From JAZDKP01 sp043802925 (GTDB taxonomy: Bacteria > Fibrobacterota > OXYB2-FULL-49-7 > JAEUSG01), in assembly GCA_043802925.1 (NCBI GenBank), contig JAZDKP010000274.1, positions 1-50,348 of the forward strand: a stretch of DNA of 50,348 nt, in the 5' to 3' direction. The notes below the pieces were generated by a model, which saw only the letters and a list, made by a program, of their open reading frames with translations, had not been told where the DNA came from and did no database searches. How positions within the stretch are numbered: position 1 is the first letter of the stretch; every line of letters starts with the position of its first letter. The position numbers were made by a program, and so were the translations under genes. Positions 22,991-30,947 of the stretch are shown one piece after another.

Positions 22991-24040
22991 TTATCGAACC
23001 ATATTGATTTTGCATTTTGGGCATACAAGCGTGGGGCAGGGGACACCCCGTTTGTGCGGAACTTGATAGCCGCATTTCGGACAAACACAATAGCCGCCCG
23101 GTCCCGCCCTCCTGGCTTCCTCAACGTTACCCGGAAACCCTCCGGTTCTCTGCCACCCAAAACCCCTTCTAAAGTCCGGCTTGTAATATCCGGTTAGCAG
23201 TTCGTGGCTTGTGATTTGAACGGCGACATACTGAAGCCCTTCTATAGCTTCCATGAGTTCGCCTCTTAAACCATTGGTGATTTTTGTCGCCTCCTCCACC
23301 TTCAAGCTGCTTGCGAGATTAATTTCTATGTTAGCGGTTATGGAGGAGCCTTTTTTCTGGGTTTTTAAAGAGGCCATTTCAATGTTTTGCGCCTTGACGA
23401 TGGTTTTGATCCTTGACTCTATGGCTTCACCAGCGGAAGTGTCGAGTAAGGAATCAACGGCTGCTTTGCCCAAAGTAAAGGATTTTGCAATAATATAGAC
23501 ACCGATTAAGAGGGCCAACAGGGAATCAGTGTAAATCCAGTATTTTGTGAGGAACAGACCGGCAAAAACAGCTGTGGAAGCATAGACATCGGCCCGTGAA
23601 TGAAATCCATCCGACAATAAGGAGATGGAATTCTCTTTTTTGCCATAATGAATTTTCACCCTGGCCATAATTTCGTTTATAATGGCTGAAAGGATCATTG
23701 TCACGAAAGCCAGACGGCTGATCTTAACTTTTGCAGGGTCAAGAAAACCCAGATACGCTTCATAAATAATGCCTGCGCCCGTGGCTAAAAGAATTAGCGT
23801 AATAATGACGCCGCCTAAAACCTCGAATTTGTAATGGCCATAAGGATGCTTTTCATCGCCGGGCTTTTCAGCCATTCTGATTCCGATATAGCCGATGGCA
23901 GAGGAAAAAACATCCATAAAAGAATGGAACCCCTCCGCTAAAACAGCGGCGGAACCCGAAAACAGGCCGACAGCGATTTTTCCGCCGGCCAAGATCAGGT
24001 TCGCTGCTATTGAAACCGCTGCAACTTTCTCTTTAATCAT
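22991..24040 (-). CDS. CDF cation-efflux protein with C-terminal zinc ribbon
   Basis: A 349-residue protein. Residues ~1-210 are the six-segment CDF (FieF/ZitB) transporter with metal-site motifs FHSFMDVFSS and SDGFHSRADVYAS and the loop KHPYGHYKFE. Residues ~215-280 are the cytoplasmic ferredoxin-like domain. The unusual part is the last ~60 residues: a glycine-rich linker, then GGYCVCPKCGYQVPHKRG and CPKC, a four-Cys rubredoxin-like ribbon like that of the gene at 21616. It probably exports Fe2+, Zn2+ or Mn2+. The tail may sense or deliver metal. Confidence 0.9.
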   Translation of the reverse strand: MIKEKVAAVSIAANLILAGGKIAVGLFSGSAAVLAEGFHSFMDVFSSAIGYIGIRMAEKPGDEKHPYGHYKFEVLGGVIITLILLATGAGIIYEAYLGFLDPAKVKISRLAFVTMILSAIINEIMARVKIHYGKKENSISLLSDGFHSRADVYASTAVFAGLFLTKYWIYTDSLLALLIGVYIIAKSFTLGKAAVDSLLDTSAGEAIESRIKTIVKAQNIEMASLKTQKKGSSITANIEINLASSLKVEEATKITNGLRGELMEAIEGLQYVAVQITSHELLTGYYKPDFRRGFGWQRTGGFPGNVEEARRAGPGGYCVCPKCGYQVPHKRGVPCPTLVCPKCKINMVR

Positions 24041-24087
24041 GCCCTCTTTGCTTTTTAATCGGACAGCTTAATACCAATCTGCCAGGC

Positions 24088-25254
24088 TTACGGGTTATAA
24101 AAGACAAGCGAAGGTAAAAGGTCATTTTCCGTAAACAAGAGCCTGCCATCACTCAATGGCAGAAGGTTCGAAACCGTGTAGGACATTTGTTTGGAGTTTA
24201 TCATTCGGTTTTTAAAACGAAGCAGCCCGAGGTCTTCAAATTCGCCCTCGGAGAGGTCGTAAGTGAAAAAATGCGTATACTCCGGCAGTTCACCGCAAAG
24301 ACCATACACTTTGTTGCCGCGCACGGCCAGGGAACGCAAATTTCCGGCCGCGATGGGCTTGCCCAGATTCGTCCGTTTGCCGCTGGCCGGATCCAGGCAG
24401 AAAAGATATCCATCGATGGATGTGCCGCCGTAAAGTTTTCCATTCGGCGCAAGAGACCACGATTCCACCCGGTTTGTGGCTTTGTGGTTCTGACTGTAAG
24501 GGAGGTCGATGGTAAGCGGTTTTATCTGATTCAAAGCCGGATTGTAACAGAAAAGTTTTCCCATTCCGGTGGAACCATATACGTTTCCGGCATTATCGAC
24601 GCCCAGGGACCTGCAGAGATTCGCGGAAGAGTCCATGTGCATATACATTGCCGCGTCATCGGATGCGCTGTCAATCTCCGCGCCTCCGATAACCTTGAAT
24701 GTCTTCCCGGCTATGTCATAGACAAAGAAGCTGTTTGAGGGAAAAAGAGTTCCGAATATTTTCTGCCCGTCTTTCGATGCCGTTAAACAGAAAATGCCTT
24801 CGCCTGCTTTAGGCGCACCCAGATTTACCGCTTTTAGCTCCTGTGCGATGACATCAAACGCAATAAGGTTTCCGGTTTTCCCGGTTGCATAAGTTCCGGC
24901 GTAGACTCGGTTTCCAGCGACAGCCAGGCCATAGGCGGGTTGTTTTCCAGCTTCTCCGTTTTTGTCAAAATCCGTATAGTCCTTAATCTGGGTTTCCTTA
25001 AGACTGAACCGAAAAAGCAAAGGGGAGCGCTTTTTATATTCCGGACGGGTGAGTCCGATGACATACCCGTTGGTTTCAACCACGCTCTGGACATTGGCGG
25101 AACCGTAAGGCAGCTTGAGTTTTCCCTTCTCCGGGGTCGCCAAGTCGCATCCGAAATCCGTTTTGCCGCCGCTAAAATAGAGATCTTCCTTGGTTGCTGG
25201 AAACAAAGCCGATGTCAGCAGCAGTGATAAAATGGCCATAAATAGCTGGTTCAT
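24088..25254 (-). CDS. Secreted beta-propeller-like protein 1
   Basis: A 388-residue protein with signal peptide MNQLFMAILSLLLTSALFPA. It has repeated blade-like motifs such as YGLAVAGNRVYAGTYA, SLGVDNAGNVYGSTGMG, SLAPNGKLYGGTSIDG and SLAVRGNKVYGLCG, consistent with a seven-bladed propeller. No catalytic motif recognised. Its start overlaps the stop of the next propeller gene by four bases (ATGA). Confidence 0.75.
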   Translation of the reverse strand: MNQLFMAILSLLLTSALFPATKEDLYFSGGKTDFGCDLATPEKGKLKLPYGSANVQSVVETNGYVIGLTRPEYKKRSPLLFRFSLKETQIKDYTDFDKNGEAGKQPAYGLAVAGNRVYAGTYATGKTGNLIAFDVIAQELKAVNLGAPKAGEGIFCLTASKDGQKIFGTLFPSNSFFVYDIAGKTFKVIGGAEIDSASDDAAMYMHMDSSANLCRSLGVDNAGNVYGSTGMGKLFCYNPALNQIKPLTIDLPYSQNHKATNRVESWSLAPNGKLYGGTSIDGYLFCLDPASGKRTNLGKPIAAGNLRSLAVRGNKVYGLCGELPEYTHFFTYDLSEGEFEDLGLLRFKNRMINSKQMSYTVSNLLPLSDGRLLFTENDLLPSLVFYNP

Positions 25255-26480
25255 TTGCTAACCTCCTTTTCCGGATTGAAAACAATGAAGATGGCGCGGG
25301 AATTTCCCGATTCGGCGGTGGACTTGCCCGGAATGCTGCGATAGGCGGCCCAATAGAGGTTGCCTTCCTTGTCCGCGATATTGCTGCCGGTGGCCTCACT
25401 GATTTCACTCTTGGGACGTTTAAAAAGAATTCTTTTTGTTTTAGACTTTGGGTCGCATTCCACAAGGCAGATACTGTCCTTAACGAGGTAATGCCCATGG
25501 CCGCCCATCCAGTAATAGAGCTTGCCGTTTTTGCCGCAGGCCAGATTCGGAGAACTGGTCATAATAATGGAGGTGTCCGGAATTTCAGGGGAAGGATCCA
25601 GAAGGTATCCCAAATCGGTAATGGCGCCCAATCCTTTCTCCTGAGGAGTTATCCGAAGCAGCCTGGAGAAGTTGGTCTGAAAGTAATAATCGCCGCTCTT
25701 ATTGTCTTTGGCATAGCCCCGGATGCCGTCGCGCCGCAGCCACGCAGGTGTTTTTGCGGAATCCACGGGAATATAATCATCGGACCAGATGAAGGTATCG
25801 CGCGCGGGTTCGTATTTCAGCAGATAGCTGCGGATGTCGGTATAATAGGCGTTGCCCCATTTGTCCGTGAACAAGGTGCGAGCCACATGGGCCTTGTTGA
25901 TCATTCCTTTGTCGTAAATGGAATCATTCTTGAGATCCTTGATGAAAAAGTGATCGGCAGGATAGGAAATCCCGTAAAGCCGGTCATTTTTCTGGTCCAC
26001 CACCAGTTCCTTGATGCTTTCATACCGGATGGCGCTGCCCAGGTTGACCATTTCGAAAGTCGCGGGGTTGTATTTCATCATATAGCCGCCATTGTAACCG
26101 CGCGGGTGGTCCATGTAGAACTCCTCGCGGTTTTCCCCGCCATCCGTGCCAAAATAGATCCAGCCGTCATTATGGTTTTCGTTCATTTGCGTATGGATTT
26201 TACCCTGCCACTGCCATTTTTGCAGATGGCCGCCGGTTGCCACCCAGTTCCGGCGGGTCATCTTTTTTGTGCGGCAGTCCCATTCCATAATGGCGACAGC
26301 TTCGGAATGGTCGCAGACACCGATGATGACCTTATTGGTCTTGGACGAATAGCCGATGGAACCCCAGCTGGAATGGGGATGGTCCATGTCCGGATACTCT
26401 ACAATCTTCATGTTCGCCTGAGTAATGGCGAAAGCCCCTGTCAGCAGGGCTGTGAGCAGCAGAATGATTTTCAGGTGCAT
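25251..26480 (-). CDS. Secreted beta-propeller-like protein 2
   Basis: A 409-residue protein with signal peptide MHLKIILLLTALLTGAFA. Blade-like repeats include GSIGYSSKTNKVIIGVC, NDGWIYFGTDGG, LVVDQKNDRLYGISYP and NLACGKNGKLYYWMGGHG. It shares design but little sequence with its downstream partner. It follows the MinD/ferredoxin gene at 26499 by only 18 bases, so it is probably the distal part of that operon. Substrate unknown. Confidence 0.75.
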   Translation of the reverse strand: MHLKIILLLTALLTGAFAITQANMKIVEYPDMDHPHSSWGSIGYSSKTNKVIIGVCDHSEAVAIMEWDCRTKKMTRRNWVATGGHLQKWQWQGKIHTQMNENHNDGWIYFGTDGGENREEFYMDHPRGYNGGYMMKYNPATFEMVNLGSAIRYESIKELVVDQKNDRLYGISYPADHFFIKDLKNDSIYDKGMINKAHVARTLFTDKWGNAYYTDIRSYLLKYEPARDTFIWSDDYIPVDSAKTPAWLRRDGIRGYAKDNKSGDYYFQTNFSRLLRITPQEKGLGAITDLGYLLDPSPEIPDTSIIMTSSPNLACGKNGKLYYWMGGHGHYLVKDSICLVECDPKSKTKRILFKRPKSEISEATGSNIADKEGNLYWAAYRSIPGKSTAESGNSRAIFIVFNPEKEVSK

Positions 26481-26498
26481 CTTTAAAGCGCCTCCTTT

Positions 26499-27401
26499 TT
26501 AAGTTGAATGGCAGAATTGTAACATCAGTGTTTGCCTGATATATTCCCATGCTTTGCGAATGTCTCTTCCGGCCCCATCTTCCGTTTCTTCAACAATTGT
26601 CAAACCCTTGCTTTGCGCGGCGTTAACAGCCTTGTCGTAACGGATATTTCCCGCGAGCAGAACGCCGTGTTCTCGGGCATTCGCTTCAATGGCTCCGGTC
26701 AGGTCAAGGTTGATGTCGTATTTATTAACGCATAATGCCGTGGGCATTTTAAAATGATGCGTCAATTTAACGATGCGTTCAAAATCATGGAGGCCCGATA
26801 CCGTCGGTTCCGCCACAATGACGGCCAGGTCCGCGCCGGTTAATGACGCAATAACAGGGCAGCTGATGCCGGGCGGTCCGTCCACAATAATAAGAGGGAT
26901 GCCGGATTTTTCCGCGGCCTCTTCGGCTTTTTTCCGCACCAGCGCCACCAGCTTTCCGGAATTGTCCGCCGCAGGAATAAGCCGCGCATGCGCCATAATT
27001 CCGGCACGGGTGGCTGACACATGCCATTCACCGCAGTTTTTATCATGAAGTGAAACCGCATTTTCCGGGCAAACCAGGCTGCAAGCCCCGCAGCCGGAGC
27101 AATTCATTTCGACGATGGCCATATGGCGCTCATGGTTGACATCAACCAATTTAATGGCGGAGAACCTGCATACCGAAACACAGTGACCGCAATTCGTGCA
27201 TTTTGAAGTTGCGATGTCTGCCATGTAACCGCTCATGAAAACGCCGTTTTCCAGAACTTTGGGGGCGAAAATCAGATGAAGGTCTGGCGCATCCACATCG
27301 CAATCCGCCAACACCGCGCCTTTGGCGAGTACCGCGAATGAAGCGGCCACGCTGGTTTTTCCGGTTCCGCCTTTGCCGCTCACCACAGTGATTGTTTTCA
27401 T
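26499..27401 (-). CDS. MinD-superfamily ATPase with inserted ferredoxin domain (B)
   Basis: A 300-residue P-loop ATPase of the COG1149 type. The deviant Walker A is SGKGGTGKTSVA near the N-terminus. Two [4Fe-4S] motifs are inserted after the first lobe: CTNCGHCVSVC and CSGCGACSLVCP. Walker B-like LIIVDGPPGISCP follows. Such proteins occur as tandem pairs next to NifX-like and Mrp genes and are thought to work in iron-sulfur or redox-linked assembly. Its start overlaps the stop of the previous paralogue by four bases. Confidence 0.92.
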   Translation of the reverse strand: MKTITVVSGKGGTGKTSVAASFAVLAKGAVLADCDVDAPDLHLIFAPKVLENGVFMSGYMADIATSKCTNCGHCVSVCRFSAIKLVDVNHERHMAIVEMNCSGCGACSLVCPENAVSLHDKNCGEWHVSATRAGIMAHARLIPAADNSGKLVALVRKKAEEAAEKSGIPLIIVDGPPGISCPVIASLTGADLAVIVAEPTVSGLHDFERIVKLTHHFKMPTALCVNKYDINLDLTGAIEANAREHGVLLAGNIRYDKAVNAAQSKGLTIVEETEDGAGRDIRKAWEYIRQTLMLQFCHST

Positions 27402-28255
27402 GGCTTAGCCTCAGCACAAACGTCCCGCAATCGCTTAAAAAGCGCCAGATACAAATCTCGGATATCTGACCTACATTGTGCCAGAATCCAGCCTTTGGAA
27501 ATCATTTCAGCGAAAGCCCGGGTATCGGGAATTTCGGCGAGCAAAGGGATTGTGTTGTTATTGCAATAGTTTCTGATGAGATCGTTGTCTTCTTCATGAC
27601 GGTTGACCACAACGCCAAACGGAACTTCAGCGGCCTTGACCATTGCTGTTGCCATGGCGAGGTCATGCAGCCCGAATGACGTGGGTTCGGCGACCAATAG
27701 GGCATAGTCCGACCCTTTGACCGCTTCGTAAGCCGGACAGGCGGTGCCGGGCGGGCAATCAATGATGGTCAATATATTCTCAGGCATATCCGCCTTGACC
27801 CGTTTGATAAGCGGCGGGCTCTTGGCTTCGCCCACGGCCAGCAGGCCACGGCGAAAGCGAACGGTTCCCGCAAGACCGTCCTCGATGATTCCAATCGCCC
27901 GCCCTTTTACCGTAATAGCAAGTTTGGGGCAAACCAGCTTGCAGGCCCCGCAGTTGTGGCAAAGTGTAGGTTCAAGAAGAATTTCACCGGGCAAAGAAAC
28001 AAGCGCCCTGAAACGGCAGACCTTGGCGCAACGGCCGCATAAGTCACACAGCATTTTATCGATAACGGGCACGGTAACTTTGCAATCCTGCTGTGACGAT
28101 ACCTTCGGATGCAGAAAAAGATGGCAGTTCGGCGCTTCCACATCGCAATCCAGGAGCCGGACTTTTTGATCCAGCGCACCCGCCACCCAGGCCAGGTTTA
28201 CGGCCACAGTTGTTTTACCTGTTCCACCTTTGCCGCTTGCGATTGCGACTCTCAT
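27398..28255 (-). CDS. MinD-superfamily ATPase with inserted ferredoxin domain (A)
   Basis: A 285-residue paralogue of the following gene. Walker A SGKGGTGKTTVAVNLAWVAG, then CDLCGRCAKVC and CHNCGACKLVCP as two [4Fe-4S] motifs, then LTIIDCPPGTACP. The overlapping pair suggests a heterodimer. The ATG overlaps the stop of trmO by four bases. Confidence 0.92.
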   Translation of the reverse strand: MRVAIASGKGGTGKTTVAVNLAWVAGALDQKVRLLDCDVEAPNCHLFLHPKVSSQQDCKVTVPVIDKMLCDLCGRCAKVCRFRALVSLPGEILLEPTLCHNCGACKLVCPKLAITVKGRAIGIIEDGLAGTVRFRRGLLAVGEAKSPPLIKRVKADMPENILTIIDCPPGTACPAYEAVKGSDYALLVAEPTSFGLHDLAMATAMVKAAEVPFGVVVNRHEEDNDLIRNYCNNNTIPLLAEIPDTRAFAEMISKGWILAQCRSDIRDLYLALFKRLRDVCAEAKP

Positions 28256-28767
28256 ATCCTTTTCCCTGTTGCGGCTTGCGTCTTTTTATACCCTCTTTTT
28301 CCCCTTTTAAGCGCTTCTTTATCGCTGACATTTTCCTGCCAGCCGTCTTTTGTATTTTCTCTGTAATCAAATCTCTTTACAAAAGGTTTTATATCAAGAA
28401 TCGGTGTATTGTCGAGCATGTCCACACCCTCAAGATAAAGAATTTTGCCTTTTCTTTTTAGCAGGCGTACGACGCTGAATCCGATTGGGTTTGGCCGGTA
28501 TGGCGCGCGCGTGGCGAATACGCCATGTTCGTTATCTTCAAGAAAAGGCTTAACGAGTAATTTTACCTTTTGGCTTTTATGAAAATGGTAGATGACACAA
28601 AGATGGGAAAAACCCTCGATGTCCGTCAGCCCCTTTTCAAATTCGGGTAATATTTCCGCCCTACCTCGGCACCCTTTTGCGAAAACAGGTTGAATGGGTG
28701 TCTTGTCCGCACGCTTATGCTCGCTTCGAATGAAACCAATAGGTTTAAGGTTTATCCGTGATTTCAT
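28252..28767 (-). CDS. trmO: TrmO-type tRNA methyltransferase (UPF0066)
   Basis: A 171-residue protein with the SAM-dependent TrmO (TsaA/YaeB) core: LKPIGFIRSEH at the N-terminus, IEGFSHLCVIYHFHKS, and the hallmark FATRAPYRPNPIGFSVVRL followed by DMLDNTPILDIKP. TrmO N6-methylates t6A37 of tRNA. Proteins of this fold in metal or redox operons are sometimes thought to act elsewhere. It overlaps the arginine decarboxylase gene by 23 bases. Confidence 0.93.
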   Translation of the reverse strand: MKSRINLKPIGFIRSEHKRADKTPIQPVFAKGCRGRAEILPEFEKGLTDIEGFSHLCVIYHFHKSQKVKLLVKPFLEDNEHGVFATRAPYRPNPIGFSVVRLLKRKGKILYLEGVDMLDNTPILDIKPFVKRFDYRENTKDGWQENVSDKEALKRGKRGYKKTQAATGKRI

Positions 28768-29320
28768 ACGCTTTCCTTTGTAAAATCAGCACTGCAGCCG
28801 CAATGACCGTGGTCCAAAACCCCCTTTTATGGCCAAGCGCGGTTTGTGTTATATTGCGCGTATGGACGATGTCTTTGGAGATTTGGAAGGTTTTCTTCTT
28901 CTCATCCCAGCTTATTTCGGGATTGAAGGGAATGCCGAGGCATGAAGCCAGCATCCCCGCCGCGAGGTCTTCGGCATAATCACCCGTATCCTTTGCGAAT
29001 CCGCCGAAAGAATGATGCTCCGACAAATATCCGTAATGATTACGGTTTTGCGGAATCGCGAGACCCACGGAAGCGCCGATAAGTCGATACGGTTCATTTG
29101 TAGCGTTATCACTCATGACAACATGAGTAATCATACCCGGTTTTAAACACGCCAATCCTTTTACCCGGGAAATAATCCTGGCGTGCGGCGGAAAAATGCT
29201 GGACACCCGAACGAGATTGAGGGATGCGATCTTCGCATCCCTCAACGCCATCTCAAAACTTGACAGCTTATTCCGGTGCTTTCCAACGCCTCTTGTAAGA
29301 AAAACGAACTGCGGAACCAA
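28745..29320 (-). CDS. pdaD: Pyruvoyl-dependent arginine decarboxylase
   Basis: Makes agmatine from arginine. The 191-residue proenzyme self-cleaves before Ser41 in LVRVSSIFPP to form the pyruvoyl group. Other family segments are FLTRGVGKHRNKLSSFEMAL, GLAIPQNRNHYGYLSEHHSFG and GDYAEDLAAGMLA. The start is a TTG at 29320, two bases after the previous stop. It is unexpected among cluster-assembly genes. Length is somewhat above the archaeal enzymes. Confidence 0.93.
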   Translation of the reverse strand: MVPQFVFLTRGVGKHRNKLSSFEMALRDAKIASLNLVRVSSIFPPHARIISRVKGLACLKPGMITHVVMSDNATNEPYRLIGASVGLAIPQNRNHYGYLSEHHSFGGFAKDTGDYAEDLAAGMLASCLGIPFNPEISWDEKKKTFQISKDIVHTRNITQTALGHKRGFWTTVIAAAVLILQRKAYEITDKP

Positions 29321-29322
29321 TA

Positions 29323-29625
29323 CTATTTCCCTGTTTCAGAAAGTCTTGTCTTGATGCGGCTCAACTGCGCTTCCAATGCGCTGATTTGTCTTTGAAGCGC
29401 ATCCTTTTCGCTCATCCCGTTTTCCGTCAGCGGCATTGGCCCGGGTTGACCAAAGCCCTGAAAACCTCTGCGCCAAGCTAAACCGCGTCCTGCGCCTCCA
29501 CGACCTCGCCCCAATACCGCTTTTCCGTTGAGGCAACCCGGGCTGTTTAAGCCACCGCAAAAGCCCATTCTTCGTCCTGTTCCGGCCCCCGTTCCATTCG
29601 GACCTGTTCCATCTCCTCTTGGCAT
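29323..29625 (-). CDS. DUF5320-type glycine-rich protein
   Basis: A 100-residue protein beginning MPRGDGTGPNGTGAGTGRR with a Gly/Arg-rich middle. Its C-terminal helix (KDALQRQISALEAQLSRIK) forms a coiled coil. DUF5320 proteins regularly accompany NifX-like proteins, Mrp and MinD/ferredoxin ATPases in anaerobes; the function is unknown. Related proteins are at 38884-39497. Confidence 0.88.
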   Translation of the reverse strand: MPRGDGTGPNGTGAGTGRRMGFCGGLNSPGCLNGKAVLGRGRGGAGRGLAWRRGFQGFGQPGPMPLTENGMSEKDALQRQISALEAQLSRIKTRLSETGK

Positions 29626-29645
29626 AATGCCCTCCTCATTTGAAA

Positions 29646-29984
29646 TTAATGGTCACAGACATTGGAGCCTGTCACCAAACTGCCCGAAAGCCATTGTTTT
29701 ACAAGCTTATCGGGGGCTTCAGCGGAAGCGCCCACAATCACCTGGATGCCGAACTCTTGGAAAAACTGCTGCGCCCGCATACCCATGCCGCCGGCAATGA
29801 TGGCGTTGACGCCAAGACTGTGAAGCCACTTTGGAATGACCCCGGGTTCGTGCGGCGGAGGAGTTATTTCAGTCGGTTTGGACACCTGGCCGCTCTTTTG
29901 GTCCGCATCAACAATGTAAAATTTCTCGCAATGCCCGAAATGCGGGCAAAGCGTTCCCTCTGCTGTCGGAATCGCGATTTTCAT
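29646..29984 (-). CDS. NifX/NifB-C-type (dinitrogenase Fe-Mo cofactor-like) protein 1
   Basis: A 112-residue single-domain protein: MKIAIPTAEGTLCPHFGHCEKFYIVD, PPHEPGVIPKWL, and NAIIAGGMGMRAQQFF. The HFGHC and GGMG segments are standard for the family, which binds iron-sulfur or FeMo-type clusters. No nitrogenase genes are present, so the role is probably general iron-sulfur handling, as in IssA-like proteins. Confidence 0.9.
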   Translation of the reverse strand: MKIAIPTAEGTLCPHFGHCEKFYIVDADQKSGQVSKPTEITPPPHEPGVIPKWLHSLGVNAIIAGGMGMRAQQFFQEFGIQVIVGASAEAPDKLVKQWLSGSLVTGSNVCDH

Positions 29985-29999
29985 AACTGTTTCCTTTCG

Positions 30000-30359
30000 T
30001 TACCAATGACCTTCAACATCCGGCGATGTGAGCGCCGTAAAACGTCCGGCGAGAAAATCCTGCACTGCGCCGGCCACGTTCTGACTATTAACGGTATAAA
30101 CCTGTACGCCTGACTTTTGGAGCACAACGAACGCCTTAGGCCCGCAATGGCCGGTCAGCAGCGTTGTGCATCCCAGATTAACGACGTTGCCTGCGGCCTG
30201 AATGCCCGCTCCCTGGGTGGCCTGCAGATTCTGGGTGTTCGGATAAAAGGCATATTGCCGGGAATCCGTATCATAAACCGCTATCGTTTGAGCTCTGCCG
30301 AAGCGCTTATCAATGGCGCTTTCCGACGTGTTATCCTGGGCGGTAATGGCGATTTTCAT
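30000..30359 (-). CDS. NifX/NifB-C-type protein 2
   Basis: A 119-residue paralogue: MKIAITAQDNTSESAIDKRFGRAQ, then CTTLLTGHCGPKAF. The usual HFGHC is replaced by RFGRA and the GGMG by GHCG, so ligand chemistry may differ from protein 1. The start overlaps the stop of protein 3 by four bases. Confidence 0.88.
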   Translation of the reverse strand: MKIAITAQDNTSESAIDKRFGRAQTIAVYDTDSRQYAFYPNTQNLQATQGAGIQAAGNVVNLGCTTLLTGHCGPKAFVVLQKSGVQVYTVNSQNVAGAVQDFLAGRFTALTSPDVEGHW

Positions 30360-30727
30360 CCTTGTCTCCTTCTATGTCTTTTCCGGTTACAGCCACAGGG
30401 CTTGGCGCACCCCGGCATCCGGAAGCATTCCGTGGACAATTCACCCTTGATATAAGCGGCATACACCTCGTCGGCTGCGCCCCGAACCCAGGCGAACAGC
30501 CGGATGCCGCTTCCAAGAATGCGTTCCTGCATGGGAAGCGAGATGGCCCCGCAAACCAGACAATCCGCCTCTTTTGATTTTAACAATTCGATTTTTTGTT
30601 CAATGGCCAGGTTGGCTATTGGAACCGTTTCAATTTTGTTTTCCGCATGATAGAGCGTTAAAAAACGCGCAGCGTCGAACAGTGGCGATATTATGCCGTT
30701 CCAAGTTGTAATGGCAATCATACACAT
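30356..30727 (-). CDS. NifX/NifB-C-type protein 3 with Cys-rich tail
   Basis: A 123-residue protein: AITTWNGIISPLFDAARFL replaces the usual N-terminal loop, CLVCGAIS sits at the GG position, and the C-terminus carries CFRMPGCAKPCGCNRKRHRR, a Cys-rich basic tail. It is the first gene of the leftward operon. ATG codons lie at 30727 and 30721. The predicted sigma-54 promoter would start transcription at about 30723, so the true start is probably ATG 30721 on an almost leaderless message. Confidence 0.85.
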   Translation of the reverse strand: MCMIAITTWNGIISPLFDAARFLTLYHAENKIETVPIANLAIEQKIELLKSKEADCLVCGAISLPMQERILGSGIRLFAWVRGAADEVYAAYIKGELSTECFRMPGCAKPCGCNRKRHRRRQG

Positions 30728-30734
30728 TGATTAT

Positions 30735-30748
30735 GCAAGTTCCATGCC
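30735..30748 (-). promoter_or_regulatory. Sigma-54-type promoter for the NifX-like operon
   Basis: On the minus strand the sequence reads GGCATGGAACTTGCAT. GG and GC are separated by exactly ten bases, as in the -24/-12 consensus (TGGCAC-N5-TTGCW). It is directly ahead of the first NifX-like gene. Confidence 0.72.
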
Positions 30749-30812
30749 GTTTAATCGACAACCATGAATCGCCATTTTTAATGAAAAATACAGGCGCAGG
30801 GCAAAATCTGGT

Positions 30813-30858
30813 ATTGCAATTAAGCATCATTCCAGCCATATCATTGCATCAATGCAAT
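30813..30858. promoter_or_regulatory. Activator binding sites between the divergent promoters
   Basis: A perfect dyad, ATTGCA-TCAA-TGCAAT, lies at 30843-30858, and an imperfect one, ATTGCA-ATTA-AGCATC, at 30813-30828. They are about 42-90 bases upstream of each -24 element, a normal place for a sigma-54 activator. The same dyad occurs at 41115-41130 and 39654-39669. Confidence 0.65.
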
Positions 30859-30899
30859 GGAAATAGCTGAAATTATGATGCCTCAGCCCGTATCGGAAA

Positions 30900-30913
30900 G
30901 GCACAATTATTGC
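30900..30913 (+). promoter_or_regulatory. Sigma-54-type promoter for mrp
   Basis: GGCAC-AATTA-TTGC matches the -24/-12 consensus exactly in its invariant bases (GG, ten bases, GC). It lies 35 bases before the mrp start. Confidence 0.78.
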
Positions 30914-30947
30914 GTATTAATAGTAAAACCATCTGAAGGAGAAAGAG

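Noticed and set aside
25491..26486. 331-codon forward frame opposite the second propeller gene
   Set aside because: The minus-strand gene has a signal peptide, propeller repeats and a coupled neighbour; the forward frame has none.
29646..30727. Reading the NifX-like genes as part of a nitrogenase system
   Set aside because: No nifH, nifD, nifK, nifE, nifN or nifB radical-SAM gene is present; such single-domain proteins are common in non-fixing anaerobes beside Mrp and MinD/ferredoxin ATPases.
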